A DNA stretch of 64,000 bases, taken from assembly GCF_018691265.1 (NCBI RefSeq), contig NW_024881272.1:20821323-20885322 (forward strand), written 5' to 3'. The stretch is from Tyto alba. Taxonomy: Eukaryota > Chordata > Aves > Strigiformes > Tytonidae. The translations under genes were made by a program, and so were the position numbers. Of this stretch, positions 52,653 through 64,000 are shown in pieces. Within the stretch, counting starts at the first letter, position 1. Every line of letters begins with the position of its first letter. The notes below the pieces were generated by a model. It was not told the DNA's origin. It did no database searches and saw nothing but the letters and a program-made list of their open reading frames with translations.

Positions 52653-55600
52653 GTTGTTTTTCTCCCACAAAGTCCTATCATGGCTTTTAGAAAATCTTTT
52701 ATTTCTCATCATGGACAGATACAGAATTGAAATCCCCAATCTCTTGCATTATTTCCTTTTTAATAAGCCATTAGAAAAATAGATGCTGTCAGGGAAAAAT
52801 AGTTAACTATATCTTTTGTGAGGAGTCTGAGTGGGTTAGCTGTAGTATAAAGTAGAGAACCTTTGGGATTCAGAATGGCCAAGCTGTCAGAGAGCTTCCA
52901 AACATTCTCTTTGGTAACAGATAGTAAGCTCTTCAGCTCAAACTGTGTTGTCATATGTTTTATTCATAAGCCATCATAAGGGCCGCCAAACAGATTATCA
53001 TGTTTACATCAGGCCTCCTCAGAGAGATAAATTCTTTAATAGTTGAACTGGCAGGGTCAGTCAGTACAGAGATGCCTGCCGGGCAACCAAATAATAAATA
53101 AGAAAAAAGGAAAGAAAGAAAGAAGAAATGAAATCAAACATTGAACTGCTTAATTATGTCCTTCAGCAGTCACCAATCAATATATTTTATCTCTTGCTGA
53201 AAAGGTTATATTAAGGTTTCATCATTTTAGCGGCATTATCCTTTTTCTGTGAAGTGAGTAATTGCAGAGGTGCATGGAAAAAGCAGCGTTTAGAAAAGTA
53301 TAACTTCATTGGAGCTGACAAACCTTTACAAATACTTATTTGTGATGTTGCATCTCTTTAGTGATTTGAGTTCCTTGTGTAATTGAAGTGCCACATGGAG
53401 TTTTCCTTTTGTTTGTTGCTGGAAGTAAATGTGTTTTAGCAGGCACAATCACACAGACCATTGCTATTTGTGCTAGAGACTCTAATTTTAAAGCTGGATA
53501 TAAGATAAAACAGGTCCAGCGGCCACTACTTATCTATAGATGCATACTTTGTATTAAGGAGGTAATATATGTAAAACCAATATTAATGCATGTGGCATCT
53601 AAAGGGTGTAAAGATTAGCTTGATATTTACCGAGAATGCTCTCACTTTCCATTTTTATAGAAAATGTTGCTGCTAGCACCACTTAGATCTGAAATTGTAC
53701 TCGACTGTCCCTTTTTTTCAAACCCTCCAGGTTCTCATGAAAATTTAGTTTTAAAACAGAGTAGATCTAAAATACCAACCCACTCTTGCTCATTCCTGCT
53801 GAAACATGTCTATAGCCTTCTCATATTCTGTTTAGGGAAATCTGCTTTTCTCTGTCCACCCTTCCCCATTCCAGCTTCTTTATTCCCTCTCCCAACAAAT
53901 TTAAGGGCAGCTCTTGAAACCAACCTGCTGCCTTGACCTCATCATGTCTGGTGTTCTCCACTTTCTTCCTTGCCTTATTCCATCAAATTCAACTTTATAC
54001 AACATTTTAAATGCACTGACTTTTTTTTTTTTTTATTCCGCTCTTGTGTTATTTCATCTACTTCTACAACGGTTGTGCCCACACTTCCTTTTGTGGCCTT
54101 CTCATATTTTAATTTGTTTTTAATTTTTCTCCTTCTAAGTTTGATATTGTCAACCTCCCTCAACCAGACAACTGCTCTGTACATCCTTTTGATGCTGCAA
54201 AAAGTTTAAGAGAATCAACTGATCAGATAGAGGTGTAGTAGAAACTTGGAGTTAAGATCGGATTAAAAGGTATTCCGGGAGTTAAGGTGTTTAACTACTA
54301 TTTAAAAGTATTAGGTTCATTTGTATCCTGTGACACACAGTTTATGTAGATTCTTTATTCAGACACTTAGCCTTTTTGTACATTTGTCTCCTCTCCTAAA
54401 ATGTGAAGAGCAGTACTTCCATCATGCACTGTTTTAAGAAAAATCCATCATAAAGTGAAGTGGACAACTACAATAATTTAAGTACCTCAAGACTTCTACC
54501 AAGCCTTGGGTTGTTTAGTTAAAAAAATGAAATATATCTGATTTGTGCACTGCACCTAATTTATTAATTTGGAACAGGAATTGCCTCTTAATTTTTGTAA
54601 AGCAGTATCAGAAACAAGAAAAAAATAAATAAACTGAAAAAGGAAGTTCATAGAAATAAAGGAAAATCAGAACTATGGGCTACCAGAATTACTGCCCTTT
54701 AGAAAGGAGATGTTTGACACATGCCTTTGGTCATGAGCAAGGAGGGAGGGAGATATTGGCTTGAAGATCTGTGAATATTAGGAAAATGAAGCAATGACAT
54801 TCCAGTAACTAGAGCAAATGTTTGTAAATTGAAATACTGTTTTACTTTGGAGAGATCTGCTTATTAATTCACAAACAGCAGACGTACTTCATTGGTCATA
54901 CAGTTTCTATTTCTCCATTATGCACAGATTCATGGCTCAGTACCTAACATGCTGGCAGATGAAAACATTTTGAAAAAAAATTTATTTTATACATTCTGTT
55001 GTGTTAAATTCAGTTACATGACATCCGATTAGGCTGTTGGAAGCTAGAGTGATGAATTGCAAGAAAACATGATGAGACACAACAAGCTGCAACAAATTTG
55101 GCCAGAGTATAAGAAATGTGCATGAGGCAGTGAGTTAAAAAGATACAAAGGTATGAATTCGAATAATCAACGACATCTAAGTGGCACACCACATAGTGTG
55201 AGGGGCAACACAAGAAAATTTGCTATTTCTTTGGTCCTGAGTTGTTCCATGTTGGGCTTATAACTTTGAATAAGTAATAGCTCATGAAGGCATCAAGCAA
55301 TTGAACTAGCAGCTGGCAATTGGCAAGACATACAGAAGCTCTGATTCCTTCACTACATGTTGGGAGGAAGGATGCTTTATGGGGAGCATGAGGCTACCAC
55401 TGTGACACCAAATTGAACAGGGCTTGTTGCCCTGAATCTTTCTCATATCGAAAAGATTGGTGAAATTGTGCTGCTGTGCATATCACAAAATGCATATCTA
55501 TCCAAAAAAGTCAGCAAAATTTGGATTGTGTTTTCCCTCTCTGTTTGTGTTTCAGGCATTACAGTATATTTGGCGTATGAACAATACCTTGGACTTTTTT

Positions 55601-56020
55601 AGAGTGCAGTATGTTTAGCCTGACAGAGTATATGGAGCAAACACCTGCCTATTTGTAGAGAAAGTGGATTTAGGAATGATGGAATGGGCTCTTGTGGTGT
55701 GCTTTATTTAGTTTATTTATTTCTATTTACCAGTGAGGCAAAAGGCTTACAAACTTCAGCCTTTTCTGGTCTCTAAAGACAGGCATGGAATACTTTATAG
55801 GCAAGAGAAGGCATAACTGCTATATTTTTCTGTAATTTAAAGAAACTTAATCTTCAGAATTTTGTATATCATTTCAGACACTGAAAAATTTCATATTGCT
55901 TTTGGACCTGTTTCTCAAGCCAGTAAATAAATTTCTGTTACTATTCAGGGAAGTGGTGTAAAAGGAAGTGGAAGAACAGAGGAACCTTATTATATATTAT
56001 TGTCAGAACTATTCAGGGGT
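52653..56020. other. Unique AT-rich non-coding sequence
   Basis: No named transposon was recognised. A short purine-rich GAAA/AAAG stretch lies near 53100-53128, and T14 at 54021-54034. A strong acceptor-like pyrimidine tract ends in tttcag near 55555, but the following open stretch has no good donor. Confidence 0.5.
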
Positions 56021-56024
56021 TGTA

Positions 56025-56083
56025 TTCAGATGAACCTTAAAGTCCCTTTCAACCCAAACCGCTCTATGATTCTATTATTTGAA
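56025..56083 (+). mobile_element. CR1 3' tail fragment
   Basis: The plus strand reads agatgaaccttaaagtccc then tttcaacccaaaccgctctatgattctat-like sequence. This matches the extreme 3' end of avian CR1 elements, including the octamer tail. Only about 55 bp are recognisable, so this is a severely 5'-truncated insertion or the remnant of one. The small open frame at 56000-56224 is produced by this tail. Confidence 0.85.
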
Positions 56084-57029
56084 GAAATACAGATGGAGTA
56101 TTATAAAAACATGAAGCGAAATGTGGGAATGGGAAAAGAACCTTGCATGTTTGCATTTTTCTTTTTGCTACAGACATATTCAACTCTATTTTATAAATTC
56201 AGGACATCTGCCTTATTGTACTAGAAGACACATAAAAAAAAAGCTATGATGTAATCTCTTATACTCCACACAGCTAAGTTTTTTTTCTGTATTTTTAATG
56301 AAAGCATGGCACGTGACACTTTAAATTACTCACCCTCAGTATTTTACCTCTTTGCTACCAAATCATACCTTAAAAATACAAGCCAAAGTGGAAGGGAGAT
56401 GGAAGAAGTGAGAAATGAGGACAGATTACAGCAAGAAGAGGAAAAATGTTGGAGGCGAGGATTTTCTCCAACTCTGTACACTTACAGTGATAGAACTAAA
56501 ATATAACTTGTTTTGCACTCTTCATTCACTGAAAGGCATTGGGCTCCTGTTAGAGGAGTACTCTGTGCATACATAGGATGTGTTAGATTATGGGTAAAAC
56601 TAACATGAATGATAAGTATTTCAGTAATAACAGAAGAATTCCAGCCTTTGGGATAACACGGTATTTTAGTTAGGCAAATACTGGAGAGGGGAAAGAGAGG
56701 GAAGGGGAAAGGAAATAACCAAACTTATAAATCCAAAGGGTTAGTTCAACAACTTCAATACCTACCTCAACTTTCCCTTTTAATTTCAAGATTCTGGATG
56801 TCCTGGATTGACTAACCAGAAAAGAATTGGTAAAAAGTATTGAAAAAGAATCTGTATCATTTGAAAAAAACCACCTCTGGATATCTCTGATACTATTCTG
56901 ACATCAGTTATGTTTCAGGGCAGCTGCAATGCAACATCACTGGATGTTAAAACCCTTCACAGACAGTAACTAACAGGGGAAAGAAAAGGGTTGTTCTCTT
57001 TGAATTCTTTGTACCTCTTTCTTCCTTAC

Positions 57030-57109
57030 CTTGACGAATCCATACCTGATTTGTTATTGTAAACTAATTGATAAACAAAGCCTATCTGAGGTGGTCCCTT
57101 GTGTCTAGC
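57030..57109 (-). other. Exon-like 80-bp segment on the minus strand
   Basis: Read on the minus strand, a ggtctttag acceptor precedes and a strong donor (TCAAG then GTAAGG) follows. One frame is open with protein-like content (KGPPQIGFVYQLVYNNKS). It would start on a codon boundary and end two bases into a codon, the phase needed by the terminal exon candidate at 29757-29451. The acceptor pyrimidine tract is weak, so a chance occurrence is likely enough to keep confidence low. Confidence 0.22.
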
Positions 57110-57439
57110 CTAAAGACCAAGTGATCAAGTTTTGGTGCATCTGTGTATAGAATCCCTTTAAAAGACACCTTGAGGACTGGTCTTCAGGTGTGCTGAGCAT
57201 CATTACCATGGCTTTCAGTGAAGTTGTGGGCATTCTACATCTCATACATAACGAGAAAATAAAAGGAAAATACTAGCAGGAGGATTCAAACATGGTGCGT
57301 TTTCTGGAAGCACCATCTAATATATAAGAATAGTATTATTTATTCACACCAAAAGTCACTGTAGTCCAGTGCTCAGTAGCAGATGCTTAGCAAAGATTAT
57401 AGCAACAGGACAGGCATCTAGTGACACCTGTCTACTATA

Positions 57440-57995
57440 ATCTATCTCTCAGCCATCTGCAATCAGATCCACTATTGGTGGATTTCATGAGTTGTCTAAT
57501 AGCTTCTTGAATCCATGCAAATTCTATTATCTATAGCCCCCTCAGAAATATTTAGGTACTACTATGTACTATGTACTATTATGTATTGTTTAATTTTAAC
57601 TTGCTATCTGACAACATAATCTCATGTCCATTTTTCTCGTATTATGAGAGACAATGAATAATTGTTCCCTAACTTTCTCCATGCTATTCTGATTTTATGG
57701 AATTTTATCATGTCCTTCATCAGTCATATGTCCAAGACTGAAAAACATCTAGTTATTCCTTGTACAGAAACTGTTCCACACCTCTAATCATCCTACCTGC
57801 CGTCTTCTGTAGCTTCTGAGGTTCTAACATCCCTTTAAAAAAACCAACCAACCAAACAAGGGGAGGGAGGGAGGTCTCTGAAAAGTCTTTGGTTTGGGAG
57901 AGCACCATGGATTCATACATGATGTAATGATTGTTCCTCTTACTCTCTTAATGGTTTTTGCTCAGTACTGAACACTGAGCTCTAGTTTTGGTTTT
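57440..57995 (-). mobile_element. Ancient CR1 LINE relic (amniote-wide type, antisense)
   Basis: On the plus strand the reverse complement of the old CR1 type is recognisable across about 550 bp. Landmarks are gttgtctaatagcttcttga near 57493, cgtattatgagagacaatga near 57638, a tttctccatgctattctgat piece then tttatgg near 57673, and tatgtccaagactgaaaaac near 57727. Further on are ctgttccacacctctaatca near 57771 and caccatggattcatacatga near 57903. The order matches the known family order. A C/A and G-rich interruption lies at 57838-57874. The copy is deeply diverged with no coding capacity. Confidence 0.78.
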
Positions 57996-59708
57996 GTTTT
58001 GAGTTTGGTTTTTGTTGGTTCTTTTTTTCTTTTTGTAATTCCAAGACATTTTTCTTAGAAGCAATTGCTCAGCCATTCTGTAAATAAAGTTAAGATTGTT
58101 TCTGTTATGTGCCCTTGAGTTGGGACACTGGAACAAGACCTTCAATATTCAAGATCTGTATGGATCTTTCATGATTTGTGGGATTTGTAGTTTCCTATTT
58201 AATTTTTAGAAAAAATGGAGGAAAGCAAAACAATAGAAAAAGAAAACTCTGTGAAATTTAAGGAGCTTTTGTGGGTTTCCTATGACTTTAATACAATATT
58301 TAATATCAAAGAAATTAAGTAGCTGTCAGTCCCAAGATGAGAAAATCAATTATTTTCTGACATTTAATTTGTGCTTTTGAGATGCAACATAACAGTACTA
58401 GAGTATAAAGGTTCTGACTTCCCTATTGGTTGATTTCAAAGCTTTGATTAAACCTTTCATTTGAAATAGTTTCAATTTTTATTTGACATTTTTACCAAGG
58501 TTGCCAAATCTCTGACTGTTTTAAATGAGAAAAGTGAGTAAGATGTCATTTCTTATCCATAGATCCCAGGTTTTTGAACATTTCCTTGGAATCTGCATCA
58601 ACATTTCACTAGAAATTCACTATGTAATGGATTTGAAGAGACAGCAAAGTCATAATACAAGTCTTATGCTGGGGAACAAAGAAACAGGGAGGCCATGCAG
58701 TGTGACTGAAAGAACAATTAAGCCCTTTTCAGTGAAAGTGGATCAGCTAGCTAAGTGTTTCAGGTTTCACACCTTTGTCAAACTGTGCACTATATATTCT
58801 TTGTCTATTACTATTTTTTCTGTGTTTGTCTTTAGAAATACCACTACATGCTGTAAATATCCCCACAGCCACATGTTAGTGGCTGTAACTCAGCAATGAA
58901 GTCACGTTCTCTGGGCTGGAGCTGAAACAAGATCTAATCTTATTCCCACTGATAGCAGTAGAAATACTTTACAATAGAAAACCTACTGTTAAAATTAGTG
59001 TCCCTTTAAGTATCAGCTGCATTTTTTTCATTACTAATTTACTCATGAATCAAGCCAGATACTGCAAATATTTATAACTAAATGGTATGCTGGCAGCTGT
59101 CTGTCAAACTGGAATGAGTAGGACCACTGCCATAAGCAAATGCTGCATGAGGAAAGGGGTGTTGGACCAAGCAGGGCTTCATTACTATCACAGGGATCTA
59201 GACAACAGGGAACTGATCTGGAAGGAAGCCTGCACTTTCTCTACTTGCCTCTGATGTGCTCTACTCTGGAATGCTTAGCCACTTTGCTTCCTTTGGCTCC
59301 TGACATCCTAACACTCTGGTACAGTGCAGGGATAGCACAGTGCTGCCTTGATCTTTTTTAGGGTCTGTGGGTATGAACAGAATGCAAATGATGCTTTGAG
59401 AGGTGAGCTACATATTCATTTTGGTAAGTAATTATAGATGACTGCTGTGACTAACATTTTAAATATATTATAGTTAGGATTATGAATATATATTTTAATG
59501 AAAATGTTTTTGGTAAATTCTCTTGGACAATTACGCTTTTGTTCTGTTCATACAGCACTGAGCACAACAGGGCCCTACGCCTTCTTTAACTTCTCCAGTG
59601 TAATACAAGTAATAAATAACAATATATGCTCATGGGAGGATTTAGTGGTTAGGACATCTTGTTTATTACCTTACAGTATACATAATTCAAGCTTTATTTT
59701 TGTTATTT

Positions 59709-59710
<2 letters not shown>
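57996..59710. other. Unique AT-rich non-coding sequence
   Basis: The ancient CR1 may extend slightly into the start of this stretch. A 124-codon plus-strand frame at 58525-58899 has no splice or family support. A short exon-like piece near 59361-59424 ends before a GTAAGTAA donor but is only about 64 bp. Confidence 0.45.

Positions 59711-59747
<37 letters not shown>
59711..59747. repeat. T37 homopolymer (A37 on the minus strand)
   Basis: Thirty-seven consecutive thymines on the plus strand. On the minus strand this is an A37 run preceded by about 60 nt and a small open frame (59997-59809). No AATAAA sits just before the A run, and no family is recognised, so I treat it as a homopolymer rather than the tail of a retrocopy. 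Confidence 0.95.
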
Positions 59748-59749
<2 letters not shown>

Positions 59750-62500
59750 TGGACTACTTTTCCATCTTCTTCAATCAGAAGTCAATAAACTACACTTTTG
59801 TCCTATGTCTAGCTTGTCAAGGTCTCTAAGAGGAAATATGTTTTAAAGGAGTAGGAGTTAATGGTCACTCCTGTGCCATAAATTGCACTGGCAGACGCAC
59901 TAGTAGCTTGTAGAAGCGAGGATGGTTTTCTCCTTGAAAGCTTTAATGAGACTGGGGAATAATATACAATCTGTGATTCAGGTACACTGCACTGCAAATT
60001 CGGGAGCTTTTAAACAAGTTGTAATGCTTAATAATACTGGAAATACATTCCATCTGCTTCTTTTCTGAAGTCAGTGAGATAAATACTTGTTATATTTGTG
60101 GAAGTTAACTGCCTTTGATTTCTATTGCTTTCAAAATACTTAATGATTATTTTATATATGTGAAAGTAAATGCCCTCAAGGATTGTCTTCAATTCAACCT
60201 CAATGGATAAAAAGGAAAGCCACTAAATTCTTCTGGAAACTTCTCAACAGTTTTTGGATAACAGACTTTTAACTTAAGTTACTACAAATCTTTTGTAATT
60301 CATGTCATTTTTATTAATCATCGTAAGTCTCCCAAGACAATTACAGTCAATGGGAGGGTTATTAGTTTAATCTTATCTGATGTGTTTTCAGCCTATGTAG
60401 GCAACTGCTGCTAGAAGAAGGAAACTTGCAAGGAATGAAAGAATGAAATTTTAATACTTGATTGTAGCACCCTGGGAATGCCTTTTTGAAGGAGTAAGAT
60501 AACTTCAGACAGGATTTTTCTAAAAAATAAAATAAGTCTCACTGCTAAAGACTAAAACTTGACAAATTTGTAGTTTTATTGCTGCTACTATATTCTTTAA
60601 AGCCTGAACAAAACTGATGGCTTGGCAGAAATCATAGCCCTGGAAATAACTCAATATGGATATTAAGCCCAGAGGAAACAAGGTTGATTCAGTCTATAAT
60701 CTGTATTCATCTATAACCTGCAACTTGCTCACAGTGCAACTATTTCTTTTACTCCATGAACAAAACTTTACATACAACGGTTTTGCTCTGAAAATGTGTC
60801 AATATGCTAATAACTATGAAAAAGAACCTTCCTAATCTTTAGAGAGGCTCAGACATCACTGGACTTTATATCAATTTCAGCAGTTAATGACTGTATAACT
60901 CCTTAATGTCAGTCTTGTAACCTTACTCTTTCCAAGATGCAACTGTACTTTCAACTACTCAGAGTCTATTACATATTAAAGACTACTGTTTCTTATTTTA
61001 TCTATGTACTGTACTTTCCAGTAATTAATGTGGAAGAATTTCACACAAAACAAAATTCATTATTGCAGGGAATCATGAAAATTGAAATCTTAAAATTTGA
61101 AACTTATAAAATAAATATATAACATAAATAAATACAGATTTTTTTAAAAAGAAATTATAATTTGGAAGTCTCAAAACATAAACTTCTGCCATTTTCATTT
61201 GAAAGTGAAGTTTAATTCAAGTACAACAAATTTTCTTATGAAATATGAAATTAAGACACTGTGCATTTGTAGTTGATATTCTAAAATAAATTACATGAAA
61301 ATTATGACAGTCTAAATTTTGAATAAAACCCTTTTATTCAAATCAATGCTTCCTTTTATCTTTAAACACAACTTCAGAGCTTCAAAAATTGGCAAGTCTC
61401 TCTTGTCCACATAAATTTTCAATAGCTCTACTTGTGTGTTTTGTCCCTTAAAACAGCCTCATTAAAATAGGAGTCAACTAATAGTTGACTACTTTTATGA
61501 GAGGTGTACATACAATTTTATACTATGTAACAGTATTTAGTCCAAGCTTACAGAAAACTAAAGTGTTATTTCAAGATTAGGGCCTCTGTTTAGAATTTTT
61601 GGTTTTGACTGATGTACAGAATTATTACAAAACAGAAATATTTCTGCCATTTATTGTTTTTACTTTGCAACAAGAGACACTGTCTATTTGGCCTAGTCAG
61701 AAATATCATGAGCTACTGCTAACTAATGCCTTCACTGGAAGCTGTTTTACCAACTTCTTGGAAAAATGTAATAGTCCATCTTGCCTCACAATTCCTGTTT
61801 TCAAGTACTGCTGTTTTATGTCCTCTCATCCTGAATATGATTATACAAAACCTGATATCTGTTACTTGCCAATATTAGAGGACTTTCCAGATAGATTTCA
61901 GGCTCGTAACTGAAGAAGCACCTGTTTATATTGATGTTCTACTGCTGAGCACCACATATTCTGTGGAATAAATCCTGACGCTTCAGTGACTTTTAAGACA
62001 GAGATACCACTGATGAACTTAAAGAGCTGGATGAAAACTCTGCTTACTATTCTCTGACCATGTTCTGAAGAATCAGGCTTATTAGCTATCTTCAAACCAT
62101 GGACCAGAGCAGAGAATTTAGTCCAGTTATCTCAACTGTGTCAGGTTTTGCAGAACATTTACATCTGGAAAAGAAGAGGTCGATCATATTTAATTGAAGG
62201 AAAATTTTTACTGATTATAATTCAAAAAATAAGCAAAACCCAACACTGTACCCTCCATCAAGAATGTCTATTCTTTAGAGCCCAATATACAGTAAGCAGA
62301 ATTAAAAACTGTCTGGATTCAAATGTATTTTCTTCAAGACACTGAGTGCAAACATGCCTCTTATCAGCTTCACCAAGGTAGGAAATTCATTACCATTTCC
62401 TCAATTCAAGCTGTCTGTCCTCCTGCCAGCTCTTGGGTTAAGGGCTCCATGACAAAACTTATGGCAGACTGAAGAGACAGCAGAGCCAGATTACCTGTAT
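59748..62500. other. Unique AT-rich non-coding sequence
   Basis: No transposon or convincing exon was recognised. The open frame at 61599-61913 (104 codons) has no supporting signals. A short C-rich stretch lies at 62502-62525. Confidence 0.5.
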
Positions 62501-62916
62501 TCCCCCCCCACCGCCGCCCCAGCCCTGACTGACTTTGTGAAGTTAATTCCGTCACTGAATTAAGGAATAGGCCTTCATGAGCCATTGCATCACCAGTGAT
62601 CTGGTACAGTGTTTTTTTTTTTTATGATGGAGGTGGGCATGGATAGACTTTTCTGCAGTCACCATGAGAGACTCCTACACAACCTACTCAGTTAACAGTC
62701 TTTTCTCAGGGTACTAGTAGAGGATAATTCACAGAGCTCTTAAATTTATACAACTTTTCTAGAAAGTCTCCAGTTGACATAATAAATTAATTCTCTCCTC
62801 TCTAGTGGGATAATCTATCAGCAGAGCTCATTAGCATCTTCTAAAACAAAGCCTCTCCTAAAATCATGTTGACACCCCTGAAATTCATTGCAAGTCATAT
62901 CATATTATTTTAGAAA

Positions 62917-62965
62917 ACAGTATGGGAAAAGACCTCTGGAGGTTAATCTGATCCAGTATAACTGA
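62917..62965 (-). mobile_element. Possible CR1 3' end fragment
   Basis: The plus-strand string gggaaaagacctctggaggt followed by taatctgatccagt resembles the reverse complement of a CR1 3' terminus (GGAAAAGACCTCTGGAGGTC then ATCTAGTCCAA). The match is short and lies next to the minisatellite. Confidence 0.4.
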
Positions 62966-62985
62966 ACAGCCTGTGGACCACTGGT

Positions 62986-63177
62986 GAGCTGCAGGAGGAC
63001 TGCTGCTTGTGCCAGCTAACAGGCATCCTCAGGAGCTACCTCCCAATTGTTATCAGATGCCTCCCGGCAGGCAGAGGCAAAACCTGGCTCCCGACTGCTG
63101 TCAATACCCACAGGCGGGTATAATCAGGAGCTGGCTTCCCATTGACATCAGTACCTGCAGGCAGACAGTGGGGAACC
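62986..63177. repeat. Degenerate minisatellite, about 3-4 copies of a 45-51 bp unit
   Basis: Copies begin near 62986, 63033, 63084 and 63128. They share the order GAGCTGGCTCCC, then ATTGCTATCAGTACC-like sequence, then CACAGGCAGGCAGAGG-like sequence. The first copy is the weakest. The block is GC-rich against AT-rich flanks. I do not know a family for it. Confidence 0.65.
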
Positions 63178-63206
63178 TATATTTGTAATTATTGCAATGA
63201 AATTAA

Positions 63207-63226
63207 GATATATATATATATATATT
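63207..63226. repeat. (TA)n microsatellite
   Basis: About ten TA units directly downstream of the minisatellite. Confidence 0.9.
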
Positions 63227-64000
63227 TAAAATCATAGAGTACAGTTTAATTTAAATGTTAAGTATATTATTTATTACCCTTCTTCCTCAGCTGCTGAATA
63301 AGAGTTGGAGACATGGTAGTCCATGGACTTTTTTCAACAGGGTTGGATGATCCTTTAACTACCAAAGATTGAGAAAAACAGAACTAGTTCATCTCCCTGT
63401 CAAAGGCAGGATAAATGAAGCCTACATCATTCTTGCTTTTAAATTTGAAGGTGATTTATTCTTTATATTAAAAAAAAAAAAAAAAATCACAGCCATAATT
63501 TTGTTTCCAATAAAATAGCTAACCATTCTTATTACATTTTATTCAATGTTTTATGGCATTTTAAAAAACATTTTAAGGGTATCTCTGAAAAAATCAACTT
63601 TCAAAAAACAAAAGTGGATAAATTTAAAAATAGAAATTACTCCAAACTTTACGTGAAAACTTAGCTATAAGAGAAAATAAAAGCTACTTTATTGGTAAGG
63701 AAGAAAAGATATGCTCTAAACACAGTCCTTCACTGGGGTTTAAACATAAAAGTCCTCCAATACAAAAACTGATGAAATACCATATTGTTACATAACCAAA
63801 CTGAGAACCTTCAAAACTATACTTGTGCCTGAATTGGTCTATCCTATGAGATGAGAAATTCACTGGCCTTTCACATCCACCATAGAAAACAGCAAACATC
63901 ACCACTCCCATGCAATGCTATGAATCATCCCAGAGCATATTCTGGCTCTTTTTTCTGGCCCTTCCTTCTTCCAAACAGAAAGTAACATTTCCTTAAGACT
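63227..64000. other. Unique AT-rich non-coding sequence
   Basis: A17 at 63470-63486. A minus-strand open frame at 63684-63911 has no splice or family support. Confidence 0.5.

Noticed and set aside
52120..52739. Five long open frames (175-191 codons) of KEGR- or LPSF-type repeats on both strands
   Set aside because: They are translations of the pyrimidine microsatellite, which lacks stop codons in any frame. They have no start or splice context.
59361..59424. 64-bp plus-strand open piece between an acceptor and GTAAGTAA
   Set aside because: Too short to tell from a cryptic exon, and no phase partner nearby.
59498..59749. Plus-strand frame ending in poly-Phe
   Set aside because: The Phe run is the T37 homopolymer. 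There is no other support.
1..64000. tRNA, rRNA, CRISPR arrays, operons, LTR or endogenous retroviral structures
   Set aside because: I saw no paired LTRs, primer-binding sites, retroviral domains, B-box-like tRNA signals or spaced direct repeats. A tRNAscan or HMM search would be decisive.

Overview
The window looks like bird nuclear DNA: AT-rich, mostly unique sequence with no compact genes. The clearest markers are CR1 LINE retrotransposon copies. One well-preserved copy (about 47041-48082, minus strand) has the typical avian CR1 3' end with repeated ATTCTATG-like octamers and no poly(A) tail. Older relics include two strongly diverged CR1 copies of the type shared by birds, turtles and crocodilians, and a piece resembling a MIR/L2 3' end. 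These assignments rest on my recognition of family sequence, not on a search. Nothing suggests a prokaryote, organelle or virus, and I saw no tRNA, rRNA or CRISPR array.

Layout. Positions 1-29.3 kb are mostly unique sequence, with three small GC-rich patches (5.9, 15.5 and 22.2 kb). The 22.2 kb patch has both splice sites and an open frame on the minus strand. At 29.4-29.8 kb the minus strand has the shape of a 3' terminal coding exon: acceptor, 101 codons, stop and AATAAA. From 30 to 43 kb the sequence is unique apart from an ancient CR1 (35.1 kb) and a MIR/L2 relic (41.0 kb). From 43.6 to 50.7 kb several plus-strand segments look like exons. Three of them (46812-46955, 49224-49332, 50607-50707) have good splice sites and matching reading phases. 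The young CR1 and two CR1 fragments lie in their would-be introns. A 448-nt uninterrupted pyrimidine tract starts at 52174. The last 11 kb hold a CR1 3' tail (56.0 kb), an ancient CR1 (57.4-58.0 kb), a 37-nt T run, and a degenerate minisatellite (63.0 kb).

Interpretation. The window is best read as intronic or intergenic DNA, perhaps with exons of one or two large split genes. I could not name any product. The exon calls are hypotheses, because splice-flanked open stretches also arise by chance in 64 kb of AT-rich DNA. I found no convincing new biological system. The best leads are the phased plus-strand exon series, the minus-strand terminal exon, the GC-rich candidate exon, and the homopyrimidine tract.
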